Notes: generated from the letters alone by a model not told the origin. DNA of 64,000 nucleotides from Chelonoidis abingdonii (GCF_003597395.2 NC_133769.1:43046778-43110777); one strand, 5' to 3'. Shown: positions 25,736 to 36,094, numbered from the stretch's first letter. A program made the numbers and translations.

Positions 25736-26325
25736 TGGAAGGTAATCTGTGCCCTATACTTGTAATAGATGACTTCCCTGATTATCCTGGCATTTTTGGG
25801 TGGGGCAGAGGGCGGAGCCAATGCTCCACCCACTCCCCTCCCCTGCTTGCCCTCTTGCATGGCAAGGAAAACAGTGGCTTTGAAGTTTTTGCGTTCTGCC
25901 ATTCCCACTTGTACTCACAATATCTTATGTCCTTTTACTCCCAGGCATGCGTGTGCAAACAAGGTTCAGTCTAGTCTTTGCTTTTGTCGGGGAGGTGGGG
26001 GGAAGCATGATCATTTTCAGGATGTAAGAAAGATGTGTGTGTGTGGAAATGGAATTATAAGACCGTTGAGATCCCAACTGTCCAAACATTTATGCATAGA
26101 AGCCAAAAGTACTACAATTTTGAGAGCAAAAATTTACCTCATTGTCTTTCAAATCTCTCTGAACCAAATTTCACTGTCTTTTGTCTATGATAAATTCTCC
26201 CAGTTCAGATGCTTTTTAGTACCTAGAAAATTTTATGCTCTCTTTGTCCCTGGGAAGATTGGTATTTCTTTTAAATGTTTCCCTCCATGGTTTGCTTTTT
26301 TATCCTCAACGTCAATTTAAGTGGT
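25736..26325. other. Unannotated DNA with a chance long frame
   Basis: A 183-codon plus-strand frame (25769-26320) spans this stretch. It has no recognisable domain, is overlapped by frames on both strands, and runs to the edge of the PLE tail. I do not regard it as a gene. Confidence 0.5.
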
Positions 26326-26329
26326 CATC

Positions 26330-26642
26330 ACTCAGAGAGCAAAACGCTCATACAGGTCAGAATCTCCCACCCTTATTCCCATTGAGTAGCACCTTATTCA
26401 ACGCTACATTACCAATACAAAAAGTTTTTCTCTCTCCTGCTGGTAATAGCTCACCTTAACAGATCACTCTCGTTATAGTGTGTATGGTTACACCTATTGT
26501 TTCATGTTCTGTGTGTATACATATACCTTCTTACTGTATTTTCCACTGCATGCATCCGATGAAGTGGGTTTTAGCCCATGAAAGCTTATGCTGAAATAAA
26601 TTTGTTAGTCTCTAAGGTGCCACAAGTACTTTTGTTCTTTTT
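26330..26642 (+). mobile_element. PLE 3' non-coding tail, plus strand
   Basis: Contains the PLE tail order: taatagctcaccttaacag, atcactctcgttatagtgtg, ttactgtattttccactgca, the ribozyme-like block gatgaagtgggttttagccc-atgaaagc, and tttgttagtctctaaggtgc. It stops at tgttctttttgc. Almost all coding sequence is missing, so it is a 5'-truncated copy. Confidence 0.85.
26556..26594 (+). ncRNA. Degenerate hammerhead-like core
   Basis: CCGAUGA replaces CUGAUGA, so the invariant U4 is lost. Stem II GUGGGU/GCCCAU can still pair, GAAA is present, and stem III AGC-UUAU-GCU forms, but the position-17 base is G. Not expected to cleave. Confidence 0.4.
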
Positions 26643-26904
26643 GCTTATTCAAAAAGTAACTCTATTCACCTGGACTATTTCTGGAGTAAAGCGCTATTCA
26701 GATTGAATAAAGGTATCAGAATTTGGCCCACAGTGAACTGCTCAGAGGGCAATGACTCCCTTTAAAACAGACTGCCTACAGCCCTCAGGAGAGGAAATTC
26801 TGTCAGTTTTCATTCCTGGAGCTTCCCTGGCACTACCTGTTGGTGAAAAGCTTGCTCCTCCAGGCCCTGGCCCCGGATATCTTCGGCTTATTGTAGTTTG
26901 CAGA

Positions 26905-27043
26905 TAAATCACAGAGGCCTGGTGATTGACAATGCGCAATGTGTGTTATACTCCAACCTTGCATGGGCTCCAGTGTACAGAGTACAGGGGCTTGGGATGT
27001 AACACACATTGTGCATTGTCAATCACCAGGCCTCTGTGATTTA
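26905..27043. repeat. 45-bp near-perfect inverted repeat (foldback)
   Basis: The left arm 26,905-26,949 and right arm 26,999-27,043 match at 43 of 45 positions by direct reading, separated by a 49-base spacer. The arms include cacagaggcctggtgattga. No transposon family was recognised. The sequence just outside the arms does not continue the symmetry. Confidence 0.85.
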
Positions 27044-27556
27044 CAGTCAGTAGCAGGATTAGTGCCTTGGATATTTTTCACTTTTATATATTGCTTTTAC
27101 TTCAATTTGTTGTGGTATATGCAATTTGTCACTAATGAATGTGTTATATTGTGGGAGTATTCCTCCCTCCCTCCCCAAATCTCAATAAGAAGCAATACAT
27201 TTTCTAAATGAAATATCATAATCTGCAGGAATCAACTGTATTTGTCAATTTGCTTGGAATACAAGTCAGAAGAAAATATAGTTGGTAGTGTCTTGCAATA
27301 AATCATAATCACTTATATATGCAAATGCATTCAAATTGAATGCATAATTAGGTGACTAATAACACTGAAAATCCAATTGCATGCTTAAATGGACAATTCA
27401 CCCCGTAGGCCCACCCTACTGTTAGTGCGCTGTACTTTAAATGCACATTAATTTCTTTGCTATTACAGAGTCTGCTACTCTTACTTACATGAAGTAGTAC
27501 TATACGGTGCAAGCAACCTCAATGACATCAGTGGAACTACTGAGTAAAGTAACTTC
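27044..27556. other. Unannotated DNA
   Basis: Nothing recognisable apart from a cctccctccctcc-type run near 27,165. Confidence 0.5.
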
Positions 27557-27725
27557 AAAGGGTATGTCTAAACTGCAAGAGTGATTGCAGCCTGGGTGGG
27601 CAAACCGACATTGGCTTTAATCTAGCTAACATAGCTAAAAATGGCAATAAAGATGCAGTGGGATGGACCCTGGCACGGGTTAGCAATGTGAATATGTACC
27701 CATGGCTTGCACAGGAGGGCTTGCA
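27557..27725 (+). mobile_element. Fragment of a MITE (gggtatgtctaaactgcaa end)
   Basis: Starts gggtatgtctaaactgcaag, the kind of terminal repeat seen in turtle MITEs, followed by cagcctgggtgggcaaaccg and cctggcacgggttagc words. The matching right terminus is absent, so it is half an element. Confidence 0.5.
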
Positions 27726-28340
27726 AGAGGTCCTTAAAAGGCAACTTTATAGCTGTCCCCCTAGTGCCTATGGTGTAGGGGAATTCTCCCCTACCTGGAA
27801 CTGAGGATTTTAAAGCAAATTTATACCTCTGCAATCTCTTTGTCCAGCAAGAAGGGGACAGAGCAAAGGTGAGAATGAATGAATATGACTGTCAGGACTA
27901 GGTCTGAAAATTGTAAAGCTTGTCTGAGGGCAGTTGTATATTCAGGCACTAATCCCTGTTTTTTATGACATGTAGGACAGGAACATCATTTTGAAAAAAT
28001 TAGACCTGCATATCTTAAACATTTATGAGCAAATGCCATATGATTTTTATATAGTGCTTCTGTTTTGGGGCGTTTGTTTAACCATTTTGGGTTCTATGTC
28101 GAGGTCCAAAACCTGGGTATTTTCAAGGCTCCTTCTCTGATGCTGAAACAAGATTTTTTCAGGTACTTTTTTCAGATTTTTTCTGGTTTAGCAATTAGTA
28201 TGTTTTTTCCCTAGCACATTTTAATTCAGCACTGTTTCAAAAATAGAAGTTTTGACAAAAACAAGCGTGTGCATCTTTTTGTTTAACTTTTCTATGTTTT
28301 ACTAATGAATATAGATGGGCTCAACAGATGAGCTGAGACT
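27726..28340. other. Unannotated AT-rich DNA
   Basis: Nothing recognisable. Confidence 0.5.
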
Positions 28341-28520
28341 AAGGGAGAGGGATAGCTCAGTGGTTTGAGCAATTGGCCCCCTAACCCCAGGGGTGTAAGC
28401 TCAATCCTTGAGGGAGCTACTTAGGGTTCTGGGGCAAAATCAGTACTTGGTTCTGCTATTGAAGGCAGGGGGCTGGACTCAATGACCTTTCAGGGTTCCT
28501 TCCAGTTCTACGAGATAGAA
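28341..28520 (+). mobile_element. tRNA-derived SINE (cryptodiran turtle type)
   Basis: The 5' part resembles a tRNA gene with a pol III box A, tagctcagtgg (28,353-28,363), and a degenerate box B, taagctcaatcc (28,396-28,407). A tRNA-unrelated middle follows, then a LINE-like tail ggctggactcaatgaccttt...ccttccagttcta. Such tRNA-head, LINE-tail SINEs are established for cryptodiran turtles. It is a retroposed repeat rather than a functional tRNA gene, because box B has drifted and the acceptor ends cannot pair. Confidence 0.85.
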
Positions 28521-28679
28521 TTAATGGAGAAATCCTATTTTTTTTAAATTTTGTACAGATATTTCTCTTGTAGAGTTGTAGACCTGTCTGTCTATAACTT
28601 CCAGTGTTAATGTCTCCTAATGGCAACATTGGCTACAACAGGGAGAGGGAGGGAAGCATGATAGTTTAGTGACATGGTG

Positions 28680-28745
28680 TTTTATTAATTATTATGTGTA
28701 TTACGAAAGCACCTAGAAACCCCAACTGAGATTAGGACCCCATAG
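28680..28745 (+). repeat. Fragment of the SINE-like repeat seen at 16,695
   Basis: attattatgtgtattacgaaagcacctag...attaggaccccatagt follows the order of the 16,695-16,818 repeat. Confidence 0.4.
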
Positions 28746-28841
28746 TAAGATGTTCCCATTGAGAAATACCACTTAATAACCTAAGATGGCAGACTAAATG
28801 GCATATGAGATTTCAGATGCTATATAAAACTTTGCCTGTAA

Positions 28842-29240
28842 AAACAACAAGGATTCCTTGTGGCACCTTAGAGACTAACAAATTTATTTGGGCATAAGCT
28901 TTCATGGGCTATAACCCACTTCATCAGATGCATGGAGAGAAAAATACAGTAGGCAAGTATAAATAGTCAGCACATGAAAAGATGAGAGTTGCCTTACCAA
29001 GTGGGGGTCAGTGCTACTGAGGTCAATTCAATCAGGGTAGACGTGGCCCATTCCCAACAGTTGACAAGAAGGTGTGAGTATCAGAGGGAAAATTACTTTT
29101 TGTAGTGACCCAGCCACTCTCAGTCTTTATTCAGGCCTAATTTGATGCTGTCAAGTTTTCAAATTAATTCCAGTTCTGCAGTTTCTCGTTAAAGTCTATT
29201 TTTGAAGGGTTTTTATTTATTAAAGAATGGCCACTTTTAA
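28842..29240 (-). mobile_element. Inverted left arm of a PLE pair
   Basis: Reverse complement of the PLE C-terminal coding end and tail: the TTAAAAGTGGCCATTCTT coding block, CAGAACTGGAATTAAT, then the tail ending CCTTGTTGTTTTT. The right-hand copy lacks about 110 bases present here (about 29,045-29,150), so the arms are not identical. It ends where the plus-strand coding unit begins. Confidence 0.88.
28890..28927 (-). ncRNA. Hammerhead-like core in PLE arm
   Basis: Minus strand: CUGAUGA, extra A, stem II GUGGGU/GCCCAU with loop UAUA, GAAA, then AGC-UUAU-GCC. The last C breaks the A15.1-U16.1 pair. Confidence 0.4.
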
Positions 29241-29586
29241 GTCTGTTACTGAGTCCTGTCCGCATATCTATTCCAGGGACACCATCATAGGACCTAACCA
29301 CATCAGCTACACCATCAGGGGCCTCATTCACCTGCACATCTACCAATGTGATATGTGCCAGCAATGCCCCTCTGCCATATACATTGGCCAAACTGGACAG
29401 TCTCTGTGCAAAAGAATAAATGGACATAAATCGGACATCAAGAATTGTAACATTCAAAAACCAGTAGGAGAACACTTCAATCTCCCTGGACACTCAATAA
29501 CAGACTTAAAAGTGGCCATTCTTAAACAAAAAAACTTTAAAAAAAACAGACTTCAAGAAGAAACTGCAGAACTGGAATTAATCTGA
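29227..29586 (+). pseudogene. PLE GIY-YIG endonuclease domain, open fragment
   Basis: A 119-codon open frame encodes the C-terminal end of a PLE protein. HLHIYQC corresponds to the GIY strand, IYIGQTGQ to the YIG strand (Tyr-Ile-Gly at 29,380-29,388). LCKRINGHKSDI carries the expected arginine, PVGEHFN the expected glutamate, and KQKNFKKNRLQEETAELELI ends the protein. The GIY-YIG domain nicks target DNA to prime reverse transcription. The frame is intact over the domain, but the reverse transcriptase is missing and its first 20 or so codons overlap the inverted arm. So it is a truncated remnant and its ATG is a chance start. Confidence 0.85.
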
Positions 29587-29835
29587 AAACTTTCCACATC
29601 CACCCTGATTGAATTGGCCTCATTAGCACTGACCCCCACTTGGTAAGGCAACTCCCATCTTTTCATGTGCTGACTATTTATACTTGCCTAGTGTATTTTT
29701 CACTCCATGCATCTGATGAAGTGGGTTATAGCCCACGAAAGCTTATGCCCAAATAAGTTTGTTAGTCTCTAAGGTGCCACTAGGAATCCTTGTTGTTTTT
29801 GCTGATACAGACTAACAAAGCTACCATTTTGAAAC
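29587..29835 (+). mobile_element. PLE 3' tail, right arm of the inverted pair
   Basis: Follows the GIY-YIG stop with the tail order of the left arm: cctgattgaattggcct, acttggtaaggcaactccca, catcttttcatgtgctgac, the ribozyme-like block, gttagtctctaaggtgcc, and the end cagactaacaaagctacc...gaaacc. Confidence 0.9.
29713..29750 (+). ncRNA. Hammerhead-like core in PLE tail
   Basis: CUGAUGA (29,713-29,719), extra A, stem II GUGGGU/GCCCAC with loop UAUA (29,721-29,736), GAAA (29,737-29,740), then AGC-UUAU-GCC. Stem II differs in sequence from the 30,548 and 32,089 copies but still pairs. The stem III U16.1 is changed to C. Confidence 0.45.
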
Positions 29836-30489
29836 CTATCTTTATCTGTAGGTGACTGATTCAAATCTGACCCAGATTGGTGACCTATGCAAAAAGAAAG
29901 TTTGGTGGTTTCAGTCTAGTTCACAGTGAATATCACAAAAATAAACTAGTATTTTCACTCATTCAGTTCATGAATACATTTTGGAAGCTTTTACCCAACT
30001 CTTGCCTGTTTTTCGTAGACAAAAATCTATATTAAAATGGAGTTAAGGTTGAGAATAACAGTAATTTAAAGGTAAAAAAAAAAAAATTACAGGGATGTAA
30101 TTATCCCCAAACCAAGCATTACAAACCCAAGACATTCAGAATTAAGGTTACATGCACATAAAAGAAACCAAAACATTTTAAGGTATGCAGGTGCACAGTT
30201 AAAGCACCCAAATAAGCTTACTTCAGCCCTGAAGTGAGATCATACCATAACCATCTATATAATAAGATTCTAGGATTGTCACTCTGAAGCCAAGAATGTC
30301 TGAGTCAGTGTGAAGTGATAGAAACAGTTACAAGAATGGTTGAGAGCTATTTTGTATAGAATACCATGAGATTCAGTCATCACTGGCAGTTGCAGTCTGT
30401 CAGCATATCGTTTTAAGTTCTCAATCATTTTTCACTTTATGAATTACACCCATGCAGTGTAAGATATAGTAAGGCCTGTATCTTGCTCT
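29836..30489. other. Unannotated AT-rich DNA between two PLE pairs
   Basis: Nothing recognisable apart from a poly-A run near 30,075. Confidence 0.5.
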
Positions 30490-30499
30490 ACCAAGAGTA

Positions 30500-30846
30500 T
30501 AATCAGCAAAGAATCCTGTGGCATCTTATAGACTAACAGACGTATTGGAGCATGAGCTTTCGTGGGTGAATACCCACTTCATCAGATGCATGTAGTGGAA
30601 ATTTCCAGGGGCAAGTATATGTATGCAAGCAAGCTAGAGATAACGAGGTTAGTTCAATCAAGGAGGATGAGGCCCTGTTCTAGCAGTTGAGGTTTGAAAA
30701 CCAAGGGAGGAAAAACTGGTTTTGTAGTTGGCAAGTCATTCACTGTCTTTGTTTAATCCTGAGCTGATGGTGTCAAATTTGCAGATGAACTGAAGCTCAG
30801 CCGTTTCTCTTTGAAGTCTGGCCCTGAAGTTTTTTTGCTGCAGGAT
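30500..30846 (-). mobile_element. PLE 3' end and tail, minus strand, running into the gap
   Basis: On the minus strand 30,846-30,736 encodes QQKNFRARLQRETAELQF and a short extension to a TGA. It aligns with the C-terminus of the 29,227-29,586 unit. The non-coding tail with a hammerhead-like core and the taaggtgccac-type end follow (here ataagatgccacagg). The assembly gap truncates the coding part. Confidence 0.88.
30548..30585 (-). ncRNA. Best-preserved hammerhead-like core
   Basis: Minus strand: CUGAUGA, extra A, stem II GUGGGU/ACCCAC with loop AUUC, GAAA, stem III AGC-UCAU-GCU, and C17 at the predicted cleavage site. All invariant hammerhead bases are present except for the single inserted A after CUGAUGA. 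Stem I is not convincing. Confidence 0.55.
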
Positions 30847-31771
30847 NNNNNNNNNNNNNNNNNNNNNNNNNNNNNNNNNNNNNNNNNNNNNNNNNNNNNN
30901 NNNNNNNNNNNNNNNNNNNNNNNNNNNNNNNNNNNNNNNNNNNNNNNNNNNNNNNNNNNNNNNNNNNNNNNNNNNNNNNNNNNNNNNNNNNNNNNNNNNN
31001 NNNNNNNNNNNNNNNNNNNNNNNNNNNNNNNNNNNNNNNNNNNNNNNNNNNNNNNNNNNNNNNNNNNNNNNNNNNNNNNNNNNNNNNNNNNNNNNNNNNN
31101 NNNNNNNNNNNNNNNNNNNNNNNNNNNNNNNNNNNNNNNNNNNNNNNNNNNNNNNNNNNNNNNNNNNNNNNNNNNNNNNNNNNNNNNNNNNNNNNNNNNN
31201 NNNNNNNNNNNNNNNNNNNNNNNNNNNNNNNNNNNNNNNNNNNNNNNNNNNNNNNNNNNNNNNNNNNNNNNNNNNNNNNNNNNNNNNNNNNNNNNNNNNN
31301 NNNNNNNNNNNNNNNNNNNNNNNNNNNNNNNNNNNNNNNNNNNNNNNNNNNNNNNNNNNNNNNNNNNNNNNNNNNNNNNNNNNNNNNNNNNNNNNNNNNN
31401 NNNNNNNNNNNNNNNNNNNNNNNNNNNNNNNNNNNNNNNNNNNNNNNNNNNNNNNNNNNNNNNNNNNNNNNNNNNNNNNNNNNNNNNNNNNNNNNNNNNN
31501 NNNNNNNNNNNNNNNNNNNNNNNNNNNNNNNNNNNNNNNNNNNNNNNNNNNNNNNNNNNNNNNNNNNNNNNNNNNNNNNNNNNNNNNNNNNNNNNNNNNN
31601 NNNNNNNNNNNNNNNNNNNNNNNNNNNNNNNNNNNNNNNNNNNNNNNNNNNNNNNNNNNNNNNNNNNNNNNNNNNNNNNNNNNNNNNNNNNNNNNNNNNN
31701 NNNNNNNNNNNNNNNNNNNNNNNNNNNNNNNNNNNNNNNNNNNNNNNNNNNNNNNNNNNNNNNNNNNNNNN
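30847..31771. other. Assembly gap (925 Ns)
   Basis: Undetermined bases. Inverted PLE sequence lies on both sides, which suggests the missing DNA is PLE-derived and hard to assemble. The long open frames across it are artefacts of the Ns. Confidence 0.99.
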
Positions 31772-32215
31772 GGCCACCTTCAAGTTGCTTTGTTTATTGA
31801 CTGGTCCTGTGTATGGACACAAAGTGCTTCTGTCACCAGGTCTTGTTTTGTTCTCACATAATAATCTGTATATAATGACTGTGTTTGTCAGTGATTGTCA
31901 TATTACCTTTGTTCTGGTTGTTCTCTGCTGTCTAGTTTGTTGGGCTAAGACAGATTCTGTTGTTTAGAAACCAGCTGGGGCCGGTCGTATGTCTTTTGGA
32001 TCGATGATGGTCGACTTCTTATTTGCCTCATTATCTCTAGCTTGCTTGCATATATATACCTGCCCCTGGAATTTTCCACTACATGCATCTGACGAAGTGG
32101 GTATTCACCCACGAAAGCTCATACTCCAAAATGTCTGTTAGTTTATAAGGTGCCACAGGATTCTTTGCTGCTTTTACAGATCCAGACTAACACGGCTACC
32201 CCTCTGATACAATCG
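31772..32215 (+). mobile_element. PLE 3' non-coding tail, plus strand, after the gap
   Basis: From about 32,020 it matches the reverse complement of the arm left of the gap: ttatctctagcttgcttgca, tgcccctggaattttcc, the ribozyme-like block, and the end cagatccagactaacacggc-tacccctctgata. 31,772-32,020 has no counterpart in the left arm and is probably further PLE 3' UTR. Confidence 0.85.
32089..32127 (+). ncRNA. Hammerhead-like core in PLE tail
   Basis: CUGACGA, extra A, stem II GUGGGU/ACCCAC (32,097-32,112), GAAA (32,113-32,116), then AGC-UCAU-ACU, where one stem III pair is lost. Confidence 0.45.
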
Positions 32216-32879
32216 ATATCATAATACTCTTGTCAAGTAACTCGGCCAATCACCACCTTTAATCTATAGCTAATTTGCATTCCACAATCTCATTGGTTGT
32301 GTGAGGGAGACTGCACAGATGATGGATTATTTGGCCTCACTGCCAAGTTAGGCCTGTTTGACAGCATGGGCTTTCAGCTCCTAACATGATTCCATGTTTA
32401 TGGTCCCAGATAAGATTAAAATTGTTTTTGCAAGAGTTTTTTTCATATTTTTCCCTCCATGTTGCCACTGCAGAGCAGAGTTAATGTTGTTTGGCCATAT
32501 AGAGCAGTGATAATTTGGCCAAGTAATCTAGAAGTCTTAAAATGTGTTCAGTCTCCCTCATACAACTGATTCATTACAAGCAATTGTTGTATGTACATTA
32601 GTTACAGAGGAAAGATGATTGGATGCTTATAGAACTAGCCTGGGACATGGGAGACCCACACTGAATTCCTCCTCAGATACAGACATCCTGAGCCAGTAAT
32701 TTAGTGTCTCTATGCCTCATAGCCCAACTGGAAGACAAGGATATCTTTCCAACCTTGGAAGAGTATTATGTGGATAAATACACTAAAGACTGCGAGACTC
32801 TCTCATACTATGGTGATAGTGGTCATAAAAATACCTGAAATATCTAGATATTTCAGAAGGATGGTGATTGTCAAACTCA
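32216..32879. other. Unannotated DNA
   Basis: Nothing recognisable. Confidence 0.5.
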
Positions 32880-33215
32880 GAATTTCTCTTCTGCAGGAAA
32901 TTCTGACATTTCAAAATTTGGTTTTGATCCATAATTATTTCAAATATTTTGTTTCATTTTGATAAAATCAAAGCATTTTATTCTGATTTTGACTTTTTAT
33001 TTTTGTAATTTCAAAATGAAAAGTTGTGTCAAAATGAAAAACTAAAACTTTTCAGACCTTATCAAAATATTGTATTTTGCCCATTTTTTTCCAAAACAAA
33101 ATTTGTCAGAATTGATGCGTCCCCATGAAACATTTACATTTTGACACAATTGCATCTTCTGATGCAAAAAACATTCTATTGAAAAATTTTCAACCAGAGC
33201 TAATGGAACATTCAA
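32880..33215 (-). repeat. AT-rich dispersed repeat, copy C
   Basis: On the minus strand it begins ttagctctggttgaaaattt and continues with caaaatg/tttca words, matching copies A, B and D. Confidence 0.45.
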
Positions 33216-35175
33216 AGAGTCCATGTCATTCTGTTATTGAGATCATTAGGGACAATGAAAAGATTGACAAAGCTGTTAAATTCATTAACTAATTTCTTGA
33301 TTTGAATTCAAAGTAATTAGTGGATTTACTGGTAAATTCTGATAAGATTTATTATTTACTCAAAGAGTAAGGGTTATAAATTTGGGGAGGATGGGCTGCA
33401 TTATTTATCTATAGCAAAAAAGTTGTATCCCTGCTTTAGGTGCAACCAGTACTGAACTTTAACTATGGAATCTCAACTCATGCCTCATAGTGAGACCATG
33501 GTACAGTTAAAAATGGAATAAAATGACATTTCATTTGGCCAGAGAAGATATACATTGTTATAGCATCACAAGTGATTGATCCATTTTGTTCTAATCCTTG
33601 TTTGCTATGATGCCTGTAACAGATAATAATCAGCTTGTATACTTGACATAATTTCTATATTATTAAGCCAGGACTTTTGTTTTTAATTTGTTTTAAATGA
33701 AACCAATAAAGGAGTCTTAATAGAAGCATTCTAAGAGAATCCCAGCACTTAATCATTTTTCATGATTACTATTATTATTATTTATTGAATGTAATGCTTA
33801 TGAAAAGTGTTAAAATTACAACCATGGAGACTGCAAGTCTCTTTCTGTAGAAGAACAATGATATGGGTAGCATCAGTGAAAATTTCCATATGATGTCCTT
33901 GACGAACCACCTCCAGATGCAAGAGGTTATGGGAGAGTTCTATCGATTTGATGCTTGGCTTGCCTGGTCCAAAGTTCATTAAAGTCAATGGAAAGACTAC
34001 CACTGATTTCAAAAAATTTTGGATCAGGCCCCGTAAGACTTACAAGGATTAGCAATTGGGCAGGTGATTTCTGTGATATGGGAATGTTGTCTTCTGGGAA
34101 GTGGGCTATGGTGATTAACTCTTCATGTAACTAACCAAATATTGATCTGATGGCAGCTATTTTTAGTTACATGTGATCTGAACTAAAACAATAGAGGCAA
34201 CCGATGTATTTTAGTGCCAGAAACCAAGTCATTTAAATTTTGTCCTAGTAAACCTGATGTTGGATTTTGTTTACTTAATTTCCCCTTATAAAAAAAAAGT
34301 ATAATTCACAAAGACATTAATGGTTTGTTTCAAGCCCACTGAAATCCATAGGAGTCATTCCATTAAGCTTAATGTGCTTTGGATCAACCTGAAGTGATAC
34401 CAAATTTGTGTAGAAAGGTAAGTTGGGTCCAAAATAAAGGGAAAGAGCTGGTAATACAGGGCATTTCTGATGTATACACATATAATCACCATTCTTTTGG
34501 TGGATAAGGTCAGTGGATTTGATTCACCAGTGCACTAGTTCAGTTTTATATCAATATCATTCTCTGGAAATTGATGAAGTTACACCAGTGTAAAATTGAA
34601 ATAATAAAATGGTGAATCAGGCATATTATTATGATAGTCTTCAGTAATGGATCAAGTCCCCATTCTCCTAGGCATTGTACAAACACAGGGTTTGTGTGGT
34701 TAAGCCCTGAGGACCTTAAATCTAATTTATCATTGATATTTCTAGGAGTTTATGTAAGATGTAAATGGACACAATGTACATCAGATTCAAACTGGTTTCT
34801 AAATTTGGATATAATTACTTTTTTTTTTCTTTATTACAGTCACATTAGTTAGGTAACAGTACATTTTTTTAAGGATGGATTAATAGTGTGGCAGCATTTA
34901 TTGATATGATACAGTACCAAAAGAGAGGTCATCAGTCATAAATATCATGGAACAAAATCATAACCAATATAAATCAGGGGCAACTCCATGGAATTCATGG
35001 TTTATGCCAAACCTGTATTTGGCTCTGCTTCTGCATAACAGTTAGGTAGCTTTCATGAGTGGTGCAAAACAAGAGAGATAGCACACTAGCAAAGTAAGAG
35101 CACTTGCAAACATGTAAGATCTAGTTAGTAAGTCCAAGCAGAGTCAGAAATTGTGAGAATGCCTCCAACTCATCT
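33216..35175. other. Unannotated AT-rich DNA with old repeat relics
   Basis: 33,940-34,030 and 34,505-34,622 carry the ggatcaggcccc and gttacaccagtgtaaa words of the dispersed relic family at 9,385. 34,640-34,700 resembles the SINE-like repeat at 16,695. No gene is supported. Confidence 0.4.
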
Positions 35176-35179
35176 AGAG

Positions 35180-35300
35180 CATAGATTATAAACTCTTTGG
35201 CACAGGGACTGTCTTTTTCTTGTGTGTTTGTTTAGTAGCTAGCAAAAGGGGGCTTTGGTCCATGACTGGGACTCTTAGGCACTAACGTAATACAAACAAC
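35180..35300 (-). repeat. SINE-like repeat, reverse copy
   Basis: aactctttggcacagggactg, gtgtttgtttagtagctagc and ggtccatgactgggactctt are the reverse complement of the word order at 16,695-16,818. Confidence 0.55.
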
Positions 35301-35833
35301 ATATAAAAACAAAATAAAAGACTGAAGCTGAATTTACAATGAACTGTGAATTGCCTCCCTGTGACATTTATGATGACTCACAGAAATTTTCAAATAAACT
35401 GAATTCAGTGTCTATACATAGTTATCACTGCAGCCACTAAACTAATAACAAATAAGAAAAAAAACGAAACGGTTTGCTATTATGCAATCTGCATATAAGC
35501 ATCTAGCGATTAAAGGGAATTTAATGCTGATTTTCATTTTCATAATATGCATTAATACAGTGCAAAGATAAAACACTGAAAACTGCAGCTAAAACATTCT
35601 TGAAGAAAATAGCATAGATAGTGTACATATGAAGTTGTCTGATTGCTCTTCCTGTAATGTTTTTAGATACCCATAGTGGGTAACATGCAATATCACGGAA
35701 AGAAAAAAAATCAATAAGGCATGTTTGAAACTGGCATGAAAGGCCTACCTCAAAGTCCTGAAAATCTTTAGAGGTCAAGGGACGCTTCCTACATTTAGAG
35801 GGGCAATATATAGACTCAGAACCAAATCTTATA
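35301..35833. other. Unannotated AT-rich DNA
   Basis: Nothing recognisable. Confidence 0.5.
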
Positions 35834-35841
35834 ACAACAGC
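35834..35841. repeat. Left target-site duplication of hAT MITE
   Basis: acaacagc, matched at 7 of 8 positions by acaatagc at 36,095-36,102. Confidence 0.8.
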
Positions 35842-36094
35842 CAGTGGCGGCTCCAGGCACCAGCGCTCCAAGCGCGTGCCTGGGGTGGCAAGCCGCAGAG
35901 GGCACCCTGCCGGTTCCTGCGAGGGTGGCAGCCAGGCAGCCTTCGGCGGCTTGCCTGTGGGAGGTCCGCCAGTGCCACGGATTCAGCAGCAATTCGGCGG
36001 CGGGTACACCGAATCTGCCGGACTGGCAGACTTCCCGCAGGCATGCCACCGAAGGCAAAAAGCTTGGGGTGGTAAAAAGCTAAAGCCGCCCCTA
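35842..36094. mobile_element. GC-rich hAT-type MITE
   Basis: The left end cagtggcggct and the right end agccgccccta are inverted, and an 8-bp target duplication (7/8 match) flanks the 253-bp element, as expected for hAT transposons. The interior is a run of ggcggc/gccgcc words with internal symmetry. The four overlapping open frames here come from its GC content. It encodes no transposase. Confidence 0.88.

Noticed and set aside
25769..26320. 183-codon open frame as a gene
   Set aside because: No domain, no splice or promoter context, and competing frames on both strands; composition-driven.
28341..28420. Functional tRNA gene
   Set aside because: Box A is good but box B has drifted, acceptor ends do not pair, and a LINE-like tail follows, so it is a SINE.
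30797..31822. Open frames of 329-341 codons on both strands
   Set aside because: They are made almost wholly of undetermined bases in the assembly gap.
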